A stretch of 64,000 nt of DNA from Dyella subtropica (GCF_026283965.1 NZ_JAPDPD010000015.1:1-64000); one strand, 5' to 3'. Positions 16,868-26,156 are shown, counted from the first letter of the stretch. A program made the numbers and translations. The notes: generated by a model from the letters alone, not told the origin.

Positions 16868-17825
16868 CTGAGACATTGTCGCCGCCGGCCAAGTTGTATT
16901 TAGCCAGCTTGCGATACAGCGTCATTCGCGACCACTTCATCTGGCGCGCAGCTTCCATCTTGTTCCAGTTGGTCCGGCTCAGTACCGAGATCAGCCGGTC
17001 GCGCTCAAGTTCGCCGGCGGAGAAGTCCTGCTCGAACAGGCGGCGGAACGAGGGCGGCAGGTCGCCCAGGCCTAATGGACGCCCTTCGGGTGGATCAATG
17101 AACAGCGCCTCGATCATGTTGCGCAATTCGCGGACGTTACCCGGCCATTGGTAGTGGCACATGCATTTGAGCAAGGCTGGATCGGGGCGACCCACCCGCA
17201 TTGCACGCCGCTGGTTATGTTCATCGATGAAGTGATCGGCGATCGAGCCGATGTCCTGCCGCCGCTCCCGCAGCGGCGGTATCTCGACCCTCGCAACATT
17301 CAGGCGATAGAACAGATCGGGACGGAAACGCCGCTCGGCGACCAAATCCTCCAGTCTTTCGTTGCTGGCGGCGACGATCCGGACGTCAATCGGACGTCGG
17401 CGCAGCGAGCCAATCGGTGTCACCGTGCGGTCTTCGAGCAGGCGTAACAGCTTGGCCTGGGTGGCGGGCAGCATCTCGCTGACCTCATCCAGAAAGATGG
17501 TGCCGCCGTCCGCTTCGACGAAGCGGCCGGGCAGGGCGTGGTCCGCGCCAGTGAAGGCACCGCGCTCGTGGCCGAACATCTCGGATTCGAAAAGACTGTC
17601 GGGCACGGCGGCGCAATTGACCGTGATGAACGGCTTGTCGGTTCGAGGGCTGAGCTGATGGACAGCGGTGGCGACACGTTCCTTACCGGTACCGGTTTCG
17701 CCGGTGATAAGCACCGTGGTATCGCTCTGAGCCACCTTTGTGAGATAGCGGCGCAGGTCGATCATGGCCGGACTTGAGCCATGCAACCCGAGCGAAGCCG
17801 CCAGCACAGCTCCCGTCGCGTTCAT
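16863..17825 (-). CDS. Sigma-54-dependent transcriptional activator, PspF-like
   Basis: This 320-residue enhancer-binding protein has no N-terminal sensory domain. The AAA+ domain carries Walker A GETGTGKE (about 42-49), the sigma-54-contacting GAFTGA loop (about 87-92), Walker B GGTIFLDEV (about 107-115) and arginine-finger segments. A Fis-type HTH (MEAARQMKWSRMTLYRKLAK) is at the C-terminus. Lacking a receiver or GAF domain, it should be controlled by a partner protein or by its own amount, as PspF is by PspA. It is oriented with the operon and is its probable activator. Confidence 0.9.
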   Translation of the reverse strand: MNATGAVLAASLGLHGSSPAMIDLRRYLTKVAQSDTTVLITGETGTGKERVATAVHQLSPRTDKPFITVNCAAVPDSLFESEMFGHERGAFTGADHALPGRFVEADGGTIFLDEVSEMLPATQAKLLRLLEDRTVTPIGSLRRRPIDVRIVAASNERLEDLVAERRFRPDLFYRLNVARVEIPPLRERRQDIGSIADHFIDEHNQRRAMRVGRPDPALLKCMCHYQWPGNVRELRNMIEALFIDPPEGRPLGLGDLPPSFRRLFEQDFSAGELERDRLISVLSRTNWNKMEAARQMKWSRMTLYRKLAKYNLAGGDNVSV

Positions 17826-18436
17826 GCGCGGGCCGGTTCGCTAAAAGCTTGCTGGCGGCCGTTTCGTCGGAAAAGGCTGTTGCGTTGAAATCCTCGGACA
17901 AGCCGATCCGCCCAGGTCGTGCAGCCGTGGATGTGTTTGGCGCCCATCCGCAGTTCAAACCAGGCGGCTAACGGATGACATCCCGCCCCAATTTTCATCG
18001 CCATTCCCCCGTTTGATCTTGAGGAACAAGACAGCAATCCCTATTGCGGCCATAGCCGCGTGTCATGGTGTCGGCAGAAAAGCGAGTGTAGCGTCGGGCA
18101 GGGTGATGCCTAAGCGAAGACGCACGACGGCTTGTTTGCATCGCTCATGGCTGGACACCGAAAAGCTGGCTGCGAGAAGGCGATGCATGTTGTTGGTTTC
18201 ATGGCCTTTTGGACGCGAGCTGGACGGCTTTTTGCTGTTGAGCTCCGCTTCTAAAAGGCGTACGCCCATGGCGTTATCGACACCTCAGCCGCTGCAGCGC
18301 AGCTACGCCTGGCTAAATCCCAATGCTTAGCAGCGCCGCCGACTACAGGCCTGATGGAAATCCTCCATCTCGTCGATACGTTGGCGCAGCCGTACAAACA
18401 TGGGGTCGTGCCAAGAATCGATGAAGCCTGGATTGC
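17826..18436. other. Intergenic stretch without a recognisable gene
   Basis: This region separates the sigma-54 activator from gene remnants. It has only short overlapping reading frames, the longest about 105 codons, with no family resemblance. No ribosome binding site fits a start. I see no repeat or RNA gene in it. Confidence 0.5.
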
Positions 18437-18598
18437 CTATAGCCCGATGATGGTCTTCGGCTCCAGGTAAGCCTCCAAGCCGAAAACCCCGTATTCGCGA
18501 CCAAGCCCCGATTGCTTGAAGCCACCGAACGGCGCCTTGGGTTCGTGGGCAAGCGTGTTGACCATAACCTGGCCGGCGTCGATACGTGCGGCAACGCG
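18437..18598 (-). pseudogene. Aldehyde dehydrogenase C-terminal remnant
   Basis: The last 53 codons of an NAD(P)-dependent aldehyde dehydrogenase are readable on the minus strand. Visible are [23 protein letters not shown] and [11 protein letters not shown], the family's typical C-terminal motifs, followed by a stop. The sequence upstream of 18598 loses the frame and the catalytic domain is missing, so the gene is a truncated relic, probably cut by insertions next to the tni module. Confidence 0.8.
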
Positions 18599-18896
18599 AG
18601 TCCCGTACATGCGGCGCTATCCGCATCGTCCGCGAGGGTTGCGACGCCGGCTTTCGCGCGCAGGACATCATTCCCGGCGATATGGTGGCGCTGCCCACGG
18701 GGCCACGGATCTCGCAGTCGATGCCTTGCAACTGCTCGTAGAAGGTCACGCTCGGTGTGAGCCACCACAGCACAGTAGGCGTGGAGAACTTTAGTCAGTG
18801 TCTTCCATGATCGTCATTTCAGTTATTTCGTTCAAAAACAAAGCCATACATGACTTCTCTGAGATCTTGAGTCATCGTCATGAGAGGCAGCTTGGC

Positions 18897-18942
18897 GCTT
18901 TCTGACACGATCTGAAGATGATCCATGCTTTCAGACACGATC
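18897..18942. repeat. Direct repeats upstream of tniA (candidate transposon left end)
   Basis: GCTTTCTGACACGATC at 18897-18912 recurs at 18927-18942 with one mismatch, a 30-bp period. Tn7-like and Tn5053-like elements carry arrays of transposase-binding repeats at their ends, and these lie about 125 bases before the tniA-like gene. Weaker variants (ATCGTCAT) occur near 18812 and 18874. The exact terminus and a target duplication could not be identified. The rest of 18599-19065 has no gene. Confidence 0.5.
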
Positions 18943-19065
18943 CTTAAACGACCTGCCATTGACTTGTTTTCGCCATACCTCACTCTTTTCTGGCATCAGA
19001 TTGACGTGGCATAAACTTGTAGCGGCGCAAGGTTCCACGATAAGTCGCCGCCTGGATCGTTATCG

Positions 19066-20919
19066 ATGGACACACGATCCCACACTGAAGGGGTAGCTGC
19101 GTCCCGTTCGCCTACCGTCCTAACTCTTAAGAAGGGCTCCCTAGTTGTCTACCAGGGATGTTCAGCGAGAGTGCTGGGCGTGTGCTCACCATCCCGCATT
19201 GTTATCAGCATCGTCGGTACAGATAAAACGGTGTGGGTAACTGCAGGCGAACTTAGCGGACACGCCGTCACTGTTGACGTCGCTAGTGGGCAGCAGAAAT
19301 CCTGTTTCAGGAACCCAACCGACGAGGAGCTGACTCGCGCGCAGCGCTGGGCGAAATTCTTAGAAGAGAGCGTCCAGGAAGGTCAGCTCGGAGTCGACCA
19401 AAGGAATCGGATCGCTAAAGAGATGGGCGTTTCTACACGCACCGTCCTGCGGCATCTGGATCGCTACCTCTTCGATCAAACACCTGCAAATCAACTTCCG
19501 GATAAGCCAGGGCCAGCGAGAGGATCCGAACTATTTTCGCCAGTAAAGAATGCTCTTATAGAAAAGGCGATTGAAGAGCTGTACGAAAGTGAGCAGCGCT
19601 CCAGTATCCGGGCCACAACCGATCGCGCCGGGCAATTGGCCGCAGCAGCAGGCATTAGCCCACCGTCATATACCGCTGTGCGATCCCGCGTTAGAAGGCG
19701 GGATCGCTGGAGAGCGGAGCGAAAGCGTCACGGACGTGTTCGTGGCAATGCATTGGCAGGGCCCGCTGGAAATGGCATCAAAGTTCGCGAATCACTGGCC
19801 CTTGTGCAAATGGATCATGCCATTGTCGACGTTATTGTCGTCGATCCAGAGTCTCGCGAGGAAATTGGGCGTCCATGGATCACATTGGCCATCGACGTGG
19901 CGACCCGATGCGTGGTCGGCTTCTATCTATCATTTGAGGCCCCGTCCCAAACCAGCGTCGCGCTGGCCTTGGAACACTGCTGCTGCCCCAAAGACGACTG
20001 GCTGAGAGAAATTGGCTACGAGGGTGAGTGGCTGCCGTTCGGCCTAATGAAGACAATTGGATGGGATAACGCCAAAACCTTCCGTGCTACGTCCCTCTGC
20101 ACTGCGTGCAAAATGGCAGGCATTGAGCCAAGGTTTCGCCAGGTACGTACCCCAGTTCATGGCTGCTATATCGAGCGATACATTGGCACCTACATGGGAA
20201 AAGTTCATCTCCTTAAGGGAACGACATTCTCAAATACCAAAGATCGCGAAGACTACGACAGTCAGAAGAAAGCAGTCATGAGCTTGGCAGAGCTAATCAA
20301 ATGGACGGCACACCAGATCAATGGCGTCTATCACAACACGCTCCACAAAGGGCTTGGAAAAACACCACTCGAAGCTTGGAATTCGGCCTGGACAAGAAGT
20401 GGTCAATATGAGCTCCCGCCGTTTCCCGCAGATCGTCGCGCGTTCCTTCTCTCACTGCTCCCCGGAGTCTACCGTCCTGTCACTCGAGAGGGCTTGCATC
20501 GCTTCAATTTGAAGTACTGGGATGACGCGCTTGTCCCCTTCATTGGCGACGGGAAGAAGTATTGGGTGGCTCACAATCCCCTCGATGTGAGTTGCGTATA
20601 TTTTCGTCTCGGTGATGCCTACATCGATATCCCATGGCGTGACCGGACGCGTCGCCCGATTGCTCTGTTCGAATTGACAATGGCTAAGAAGGCTTTGAAG
20701 CGTGAACATAATTGCGCTTCAAGTGAAGCGGAAGTGTTCGAGCACATCAAAGAGATGCGGCGAATCGAGGATGTAGCAGATTCACTGACGCGTGAACAAC
20801 GACGCATCAAAGCTCGCCGCCCCAGGGGTGGTCCCGCCCCCTTGTCCAAGGTGTCGTCGGATATCGACTACACGAAAGCCTCGGTCGCCTCACTCAACCC
20901 GATGGACAGCCTGCGATGA
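19066..20919 (+). CDS. tniA: TniA/TnsB-type DDE transposase
   Basis: This 617-residue Mu-type integrase-fold transposase has a DDE triad in LVQMDHAIVDV (first Asp), KTIGWDNAKTF (second Asp) and GCYIERYIG (Glu), with the connecting GRPWITLAIDVATRCVVGFY segment typical of TniA and TnsB proteins. An HTH region (KEMGVSTRTVLRHLDRY) lies near residues 125-145 and a Mu-transposase C-terminal beta-barrel follows. It overlaps the next gene by four bases, as in tniABQ operons. Length and motifs look intact. The local base composition is lower in GC than the operon to the left, agreeing with acquisition. Confidence 0.9.
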   Translation: MDTRSHTEGVAASRSPTVLTLKKGSLVVYQGCSARVLGVCSPSRIVISIVGTDKTVWVTAGELSGHAVTVDVASGQQKSCFRNPTDEELTRAQRWAKFLEESVQEGQLGVDQRNRIAKEMGVSTRTVLRHLDRYLFDQTPANQLPDKPGPARGSELFSPVKNALIEKAIEELYESEQRSSIRATTDRAGQLAAAAGISPPSYTAVRSRVRRRDRWRAERKRHGRVRGNALAGPAGNGIKVRESLALVQMDHAIVDVIVVDPESREEIGRPWITLAIDVATRCVVGFYLSFEAPSQTSVALALEHCCCPKDDWLREIGYEGEWLPFGLMKTIGWDNAKTFRATSLCTACKMAGIEPRFRQVRTPVHGCYIERYIGTYMGKVHLLKGTTFSNTKDREDYDSQKKAVMSLAELIKWTAHQINGVYHNTLHKGLGKTPLEAWNSAWTRSGQYELPPFPADRRAFLLSLLPGVYRPVTREGLHRFNLKYWDDALVPFIGDGKKYWVAHNPLDVSCVYFRLGDAYIDIPWRDRTRRPIALFELTMAKKALKREHNCASSEAEVFEHIKEMRRIEDVADSLTREQRRIKARRPRGGPAPLSKVSSDIDYTKASVASLNPMDSLR

Positions 20920-21812
20920 ACACCGAGGCACATCTGGAAAGCGATACACTGAGCGTGCTCTTTCGCGGCCTGAACGATCGGGTGCAATGGATCCAGAGCG
21001 ACCATTGGGTCAACACTCCAGCCACGCGGGCAGCGATCCAATGGATGGAATACCTTCTTCGCAGTGCGCGACGCAGTCGGCCGAGCTGCTTGCAAGTGGT
21101 AGCTGAGCCAGGGATGGGTAAAACGGCGCTTCTGGAAGCCTTTGGCAAACTCCATCCTGTGGCACCTACGACAGATCCGTTGCGCCTTAGTCGCCCACTT
21201 TTACTGGCCAATGTAACTCTAGGCGATGCAGGGGTTGCAGGATTACGCCATGCACTGATGAGAGCGGCGTGGCCCGAGGCAAGGGCAATCGAAAACCACT
21301 GCACAAAGGATGAGTGTGACGCGACCTTGAAGTGTCAGGGGGTGAAAATGCTTCTTCTCGATGAGGCAGGCGAGCTACTCAAGTGTGGACCATCGGCACA
21401 CCTCCGTGTTTTGTCCGAACTGAAGCGGCTATCGAGCGAACACCAAATCAATATCGCGTGCGCTACGGTCGAAGGCTTGGACCATGCGTTGCACGCCGAC
21501 ATTCAGCTACGATCGAGGTTCAAGAAAACGCTTGCGATTAGGCCCTGGACCGAGTCTCAAGACTTCCGCAATTTCGTATTCGGCTTGGAACAGTACTTGC
21601 CGTTCCCCGAGCGATCTTATTTGGATCGCCCAGAGGTAATTCACTGGCTTCTACGTCATGGGAAGGGAAACACCGAGAACGTGGTAGAGCTCATTCGCCT
21701 CGCGGCACTATTTGCACTCGGGCGTGATGCGCCGTTTGTAGGCATGGCCGATTTCGAATTGGCCAGAACGGCGGAGCTACCGCCTCCTATCGCACTTGGT
21801 GCGGCAGCGTGA
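20916..21812 (+). CDS. tniB: TniB/TnsC-like AAA ATPase
   Basis: This 298-residue ATPase has Walker A AEPGMGKTALL near residues 67-77 and Walker B MLLLDEAGELL near 141-151. It matches the target-selection ATPase of tni modules, which bridges transposase and the TniQ or target complex. It overlaps tniA by ATGA and tniQ by GTGA, so the three are translated as one unit. No damage is visible. Confidence 0.9.
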   Translation: MNTEAHLESDTLSVLFRGLNDRVQWIQSDHWVNTPATRAAIQWMEYLLRSARRSRPSCLQVVAEPGMGKTALLEAFGKLHPVAPTTDPLRLSRPLLLANVTLGDAGVAGLRHALMRAAWPEARAIENHCTKDECDATLKCQGVKMLLLDEAGELLKCGPSAHLRVLSELKRLSSEHQINIACATVEGLDHALHADIQLRSRFKKTLAIRPWTESQDFRNFVFGLEQYLPFPERSYLDRPEVIHWLLRHGKGNTENVVELIRLAALFALGRDAPFVGMADFELARTAELPPPIALGAAA

Positions 21813-22567
21813 ACCTGAAATCCATGGCCGGACTGGGCGTTCGACATGGACAGGGAGAGTCGCTGACATCATGGCTCAAAGCTGGCCCACTTGGCGCTGA
21901 GCCATGGGTCAGCAATCCAGGGAGGATCGGCGGACTCGTTCTACAAGATGCGGCGTATTGCGCTAAGTGCTGTTTCTCGGAACACGGTCGCAAGCGGTGG
22001 TATACCAAGACAGAATGGATCGATCCGCGCTACGTTATCTGCTCTGAACATGGGCTGCCACTCGTTAGATGCAGCAGATCACTGACCAGATTGCGGACTC
22101 CTGTGCTTTCTCAAGCGTTTCGCAGCGAAGCCAAATGCATTAGTAATTGGGTTGACGCCTGGAAGCAGCGCAGCCCGTGTACGCCAGGAGGTTGGTTGAT
22201 TTGCCAAGATGACTGCCTTGAGGATCAGATCCTTTTGGCGTTTTCCGGGCAGGCATATGCGCCGAAAGCTTCGATACAAGCGTTCTGGCTTTCCCACTGG
22301 CGATTACGAGCTGAGGGGTGGCCATTGCCGTTGGCACCCCATACATGCCCTGCATTCCAGGTAGGCTTGATTGCGCGCCAAGCGGACCGACTCGCCCTTG
22401 TCGGTGCGGTTCAAAGGGTTTGGTCGTACCTAGTCTTTGAGAAAGAGCACGCTTGGCCGCCACTGCTCATTGAGCGGACCAGTTTTTTCCGCCTACAGGA
22501 AACCCTGCGCAGTTCATGGCCCCACTTGATGGACCGACTGCCACTTGTCTTCATTCCAGATGATTGA
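21809..22567 (+). CDS. tniQ: TniQ family protein (short)
   Basis: The 252-residue product has the TniQ N-terminal features: a GxSLxSW-like opening (GESLTSWL) and zinc-ligand cysteines and histidines in YCAKC...ICSEHGLPLVRC. TniQ/TnsD proteins select target sites. The length is at the short end for the family and the C-terminal DNA-binding part is poorly recognisable. The start is GTG, overlapping the tniB stop. A second, longer TniQ-like protein is encoded at 33323-34546. Confidence 0.85.
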   Translation: MNLKSMAGLGVRHGQGESLTSWLKAGPLGAEPWVSNPGRIGGLVLQDAAYCAKCCFSEHGRKRWYTKTEWIDPRYVICSEHGLPLVRCSRSLTRLRTPVLSQAFRSEAKCISNWVDAWKQRSPCTPGGWLICQDDCLEDQILLAFSGQAYAPKASIQAFWLSHWRLRAEGWPLPLAPHTCPAFQVGLIARQADRLALVGAVQRVWSYLVFEKEHAWPPLLIERTSFFRLQETLRSSWPHLMDRLPLVFIPDD

Positions 22568-22662
22568 CTGAAGACGGATTGGTTGCTCGATGGCATGTCA
22601 TATCGATCGTACTCAGGGTGAGCGATGGTGGCCCGTCTCATGGCTTCCAAAGTTTGAAGGTT

Positions 22663-23823
22663 TCATTTTACGGCGCCAACAAAAGTTACGCCGTGATAGG
22701 TTCCTAGGTAACGATCATCGGGAAAAACCACGAGATTCTTGCCATCAGAGTGCACGGCGCTCGGATAGATCAAGCCGCCGAGCTTGGCACCCGGAGCAGG
22801 TTCAAAGACCTGAGCCAAGTACTCACAGACTACCTGGGAAGGCACATAGTCGATGTGCTCATGGCCATCCTTGGTCACCGGCATGCTGATGGCGTCGACA
22901 AAAGCCCGAATGAATAGAGCATGCTCGCGACCGTCTTTATTGGCGACGTCAAACAGTGACGGCACGACCGGCAACTGAGTCAAGTCAATGACTTCCAGCG
23001 GCTTCGTCAACGTGAATGCTGCGGTGAATACCGTTCGGCTCGTTCGGCCGGTGATCCCAATTTCACGGCGAGCAGTAGGCTTGTCGAAAGCGGTATAGAG
23101 GTAGGGAATGCCGGCTGGATTCATCCGGCCGGCAGACGTAATCTCTTTGGGAGGTGGCCCTAGCTGATTCGCGTCCGGCAACCAGATCTGGCCACGAGGG
23201 CGTATGCGAGAGCGGAAGACTTCAATCCCGGCCGGAAGAGTGCGAATTAGTGGACGGAGGTTCTCTGCGATCACAGGTAACACATCAGCCGTATCGACGT
23301 CATAAGGCGATGTGGATTCAGAGCGCGGGGTGGCCGCAAAATGGAAGCGGGTTTCGTGCTTAACGGTATGAGCGAACATACGCCAGCCTGCCGAGAGCAC
23401 TTCGTGCGGATGGCTGCCTGCCCAATGGCCGTTAGCGGCAGGAACAAAGAAATCCCCGTTCGTTTCAGCATCGACTACCGCCTGGAAAAAGTCCGGATTG
23501 CCCCCGAAATCCAGGTTGTATAGGACCTCATGCACATCAATCGGCTGCACGACGAAGCCTCCGTCGTAAGGGACGCCGCCCAAGGCCGGCTCGCAGTAGT
23601 ACATATGGATGGCGTCGTAGACAGCCTCTACCACGACATGGGACTCGGCCGCGATATCCACCACGTCGCTTTGACCACAGTAATCGCAGGTGTCAGCGCA
23701 AGCGGCGCCGTTGATCAAATCTTTCAGATACGGATCGTCGACACAGTCCGCGCACACGAAGGTTTCCGGCGCCGACCAGCCGCGCGCTTGGGCCTCCATC
23801 CATTCGGTTTTTACAAATCCCAT
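22663..23823 (-). CDS. HEPN/RES-type toxin
   Basis: This 386-residue protein begins at the ATG giving MGFVKTEWMEAQARGW. The N-terminal HEPN_RES_N1-like region has paired cysteines (CADC and CDYCG). The C-terminal RES domain (about residues 200-380) contains RSRI, AGRMNPAGIPYLYTAFD and a VIDLTQLP segment. RES toxins degrade NAD+ by ADP-ribosyltransferase-like chemistry, usually restrained by an MbcA/Xre antitoxin. None is adjacent here, but MbcA-like genes occur at 32957 and 42752. It overlaps the end of the recombinase gene by 13 bases, so the two are probably co-transcribed. Confidence 0.8.
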   Translation of the reverse strand: MGFVKTEWMEAQARGWSAPETFVCADCVDDPYLKDLINGAACADTCDYCGQSDVVDIAAESHVVVEAVYDAIHMYYCEPALGGVPYDGGFVVQPIDVHEVLYNLDFGGNPDFFQAVVDAETNGDFFVPAANGHWAGSHPHEVLSAGWRMFAHTVKHETRFHFAATPRSESTSPYDVDTADVLPVIAENLRPLIRTLPAGIEVFRSRIRPRGQIWLPDANQLGPPPKEITSAGRMNPAGIPYLYTAFDKPTARREIGITGRTSRTVFTAAFTLTKPLEVIDLTQLPVVPSLFDVANKDGREHALFIRAFVDAISMPVTKDGHEHIDYVPSQVVCEYLAQVFEPAPGAKLGGLIYPSAVHSDGKNLVVFPDDRYLGTYHGVTFVGAVK

Positions 23824-24968
23824 CTCGTCCCCGCTCGCTGGTGTCGCTCCGTGGTCATAGCATGCCTGGCGTCGTCTTCCGCATGCAGATAGATCGACGT
23901 GGTGGCAACGGAACTGTGGCGCAAGTTCTGCTGGATGTGGTGAATGGGGGTGCCGTCGTCCGCTTGGTGCGAGGCGGCCGTGTGTCTGAGCCAATGCGTC
24001 GACACGCGCCGGAGTTGGGTGGCGCGCACCGGATCCTTAGCGTCCCAATGGTCAGCGATGCGACTGAAGGTGTCTTTGACGATGAGGTAGACCGCCGTCG
24101 GCGTGAGTGCATCATCGCGTCCCGCAATGCCAAGGATAAGTGGGCGTCGACTGCCGACCTCTGGCGTGGGCGATAATCCAAGAAAAGAGCGGTAGCGCGC
24201 GAAATCTTGAATCAGAGCGTCACCCAAAGGGATGCGGCCCTCGATACCGCCTTTGCCAATGACCCGAAGCCACCATCGGCCACGGACCATTTGCAAGTCC
24301 GTCTCCTGTGCCTGGGCGGCCTCCGACACTCTCAATGCCGTTTCGTACAGCAGGCGAAGCGTCCAGCGTGAACGTTCGTACCGTTGGTATTCGCGTGGCG
24401 TCAGGCGCGGCAAACAATCCAACTGGGCCAGCGCATCGGTCCATAGAGGGCGATCCAGGAAGCGCTCGATTCGGAGGGGCGCTTTGCGCGCGCTGCGGCG
24501 ACGGGGCTGCAATGCGAATGGCGAGCCGGCTAGGTAGCCCGCGCGCACCAGGTAATTGAATAGGCCCGCCAAGATACCGATTGCTTGACGCCGACTTCGA
24601 TCGGATAGCGGCCCGGCAAACAGGCGACGGTGATCCCCCCTACGTGCTAGCGCGTCGTCGCACCAGTCGGCGGGCGGGCTAGTCAAGAAGATCTCATAAG
24701 CCAGCACGTCCTCGCGGGTCAGGCTGGAAATTGCCTTGCCCCGCACCTGTGTCGCCCAGGCCAGCAGCCGTTCGGCTTCTTTACGGTAGCTGCGGAAGGT
24801 GTGGGGGGAGGCCATGTATTCGGCCAACCAGACGCTGATGGCGGCAACATCGGTGTCTGCGGCGATTTGGCGAGGCACCCCAGCCGGGGCGCGATTGACT
24901 CCGTGGGTGCCGGATAGCGCAGGTGGCAGCTCTACGCCGACTGCAATGGTCACGGTCATATCGGACAT
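23811..24968 (-). CDS. Tyrosine recombinase (XerC/D-like integrase)
   Basis: The protein has 385 residues, with an N-terminal SAM-like domain and a C-terminal catalytic domain. Catalytic residues are visible as ETALRVSEA (Arg), IGKGG (Lys), THWLRHTAAS (His-x-x-Arg), LRHSS (His) and TSIYLHA (nucleophile Tyr). I chose the ATG with a GAGGAA site six bases upstream rather than an upstream GTG. It is divergent from the KfrA-like gene, and the 170-base gap carries an A/T-rich dyad. The same recombinase and KfrA arrangement recurs at 43.6-45.7 kb. Confidence 0.9.
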   Translation of the reverse strand: MSDMTVTIAVGVELPPALSGTHGVNRAPAGVPRQIAADTDVAAISVWLAEYMASPHTFRSYRKEAERLLAWATQVRGKAISSLTREDVLAYEIFLTSPPADWCDDALARRGDHRRLFAGPLSDRSRRQAIGILAGLFNYLVRAGYLAGSPFALQPRRRSARKAPLRIERFLDRPLWTDALAQLDCLPRLTPREYQRYERSRWTLRLLYETALRVSEAAQAQETDLQMVRGRWWLRVIGKGGIEGRIPLGDALIQDFARYRSFLGLSPTPEVGSRRPLILGIAGRDDALTPTAVYLIVKDTFSRIADHWDAKDPVRATQLRRVSTHWLRHTAASHQADDGTPIHHIQQNLRHSSVATTSIYLHAEDDARHAMTTERHQRAGTRWDL

Positions 24969-25060
24969 CGGGCTTTCCTCACTGCCGTGCACACCCTAGG
25001 GTAGGGTACACGGCAAATATTTTCTGATTATAGCAATTATCATAAATTTATCAGAGTAAT

Positions 25061-25076
25061 CGTTATACATATAACG
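25061..25076. promoter_or_regulatory. Dyad in the recombinase-kfrA intergenic region
   Basis: CGTTATACATATAACG has perfect 6-bp arms around a 4-base spacer, inside a very A/T-rich segment (25019-25098) between two divergent genes. KfrA-type proteins bind dyads in their own promoters, so an operator is likely. A recombination site for the tyrosine recombinase is the alternative. Confidence 0.5.
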
Positions 25077-25139
25077 TAATACTGTGATATACATGTCGTG
25101 CGGTGGCTGAATTGGAGCCGCCCGGGAGCTGGAAATCTC

Positions 25140-26099
25140 ATGGCGCGCACGAGCGATACCCGCACGTTGACCCGCAAAGCTGCTGCCCAATTGGCCACAC
25201 AGGGTCGGCTGCCGCACACGTTGACCGTGGACCAGATCTACGAGGTCATCCGCCAAGGCAGTCGCACCACGATCAATGACGAGCTCAAACAGTGGAAAGC
25301 CGAGCGGGCGAAGTCCGATGCCCTGGCAGACACATTGCCGCCTCCCTTGGCCGATGCGATGTGCTCCCTGTGGGCCAGTGCCGTTGAGCAGGCCGCCGAG
25401 CAATTTGCGGCGGAGCGCGAGCACCTCACCGCTGCGCTGACCACCGTACAGGCGCAGGTCCACGAGCTCACCCTCGAGCGTGATGCGCAGGTCGTGCGGA
25501 GCACGACTCTTGATCAGGAAATAGCCTCGCTTACTGAGAGACTGGATGCGTTGCGCCAGTCGCTCGCTCGCATCGAAACCGCACATGCGGTGGCGATGGC
25601 CGAGGCCACCACGCTGCGTACCGAATTGGAACAGCTCCGTCACGACGCGGCCCTTGAACGCTCGGAAGCGCGGGCGTCCTATCACGCCGCGTTAGTCGAA
25701 CATGACCAGGCCTTTCGCCAGGAATTGGACCAGGCTACTGACCGACTTCAACGTACTGAGGCCCAGATGCTCAAGCAGGTGGACGATGCCCGTGTTGCCC
25801 ACCGGCGCACCGAGACGCAATTGACCCGCCTGCAGGAACAACACACCACGGCACGAACCGAGCTGGCCGAGGTGCGTCAGCGTGCACTGCGCGACCAGCA
25901 AGAGCTGACGGCATCGCGCCATGCCCTGGCGTCGGCACAGGAGCGCATTGCTCAACTGGAAACGCATGCGACCGAGCGTGATCGCGCGCTGGTAAGCGTG
26001 ACCGCGCAGTACGAGGCCGCCAATCGGATCATTGCTACGTTGGAAGCCACGCTCAAAGCCAGCGGACGCCGCCCGCGATCACGCCCGCAGGCGCATTGA
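25140..26099 (+). CDS. KfrA-like DNA-binding coiled-coil protein (copy 1)
   Basis: The product has 319 residues. An N-terminal KfrA_N-type winged HTH (residues about 10-60, LTVDQIYEVIRQGSRTTIND) is followed by a long alanine- and glutamate-rich coiled coil to the C-terminus. Plasmid KfrA is an autoregulated nucleoid-associated protein that aids segregation. It is divergent from the recombinase gene, so it may repress it. It shares architecture but little close sequence with the second copy at 43632-44543. The ATG has a GGGAGCTGG site upstream. Confidence 0.8.
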   Translation: MARTSDTRTLTRKAAAQLATQGRLPHTLTVDQIYEVIRQGSRTTINDELKQWKAERAKSDALADTLPPPLADAMCSLWASAVEQAAEQFAAEREHLTAALTTVQAQVHELTLERDAQVVRSTTLDQEIASLTERLDALRQSLARIETAHAVAMAEATTLRTELEQLRHDAALERSEARASYHAALVEHDQAFRQELDQATDRLQRTEAQMLKQVDDARVAHRRTETQLTRLQEQHTTARTELAEVRQRALRDQQELTASRHALASAQERIAQLETHATERDRALVSVTAQYEAANRIIATLEATLKASGRRPRSRPQAH

Positions 26100-26156
26100 C
26101 CTAGCGCTTACGCGGTGAGACCCAACCTCGTTATGCTTTCACGGAAGGGGAACACC

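Noticed and set aside
18615-18730. Plus-strand fragment resembling a cytochrome P450 (GDMVALPTG)
   Set aside because: Only about 30 residues match loosely and the frame breaks immediately; too weak to list.
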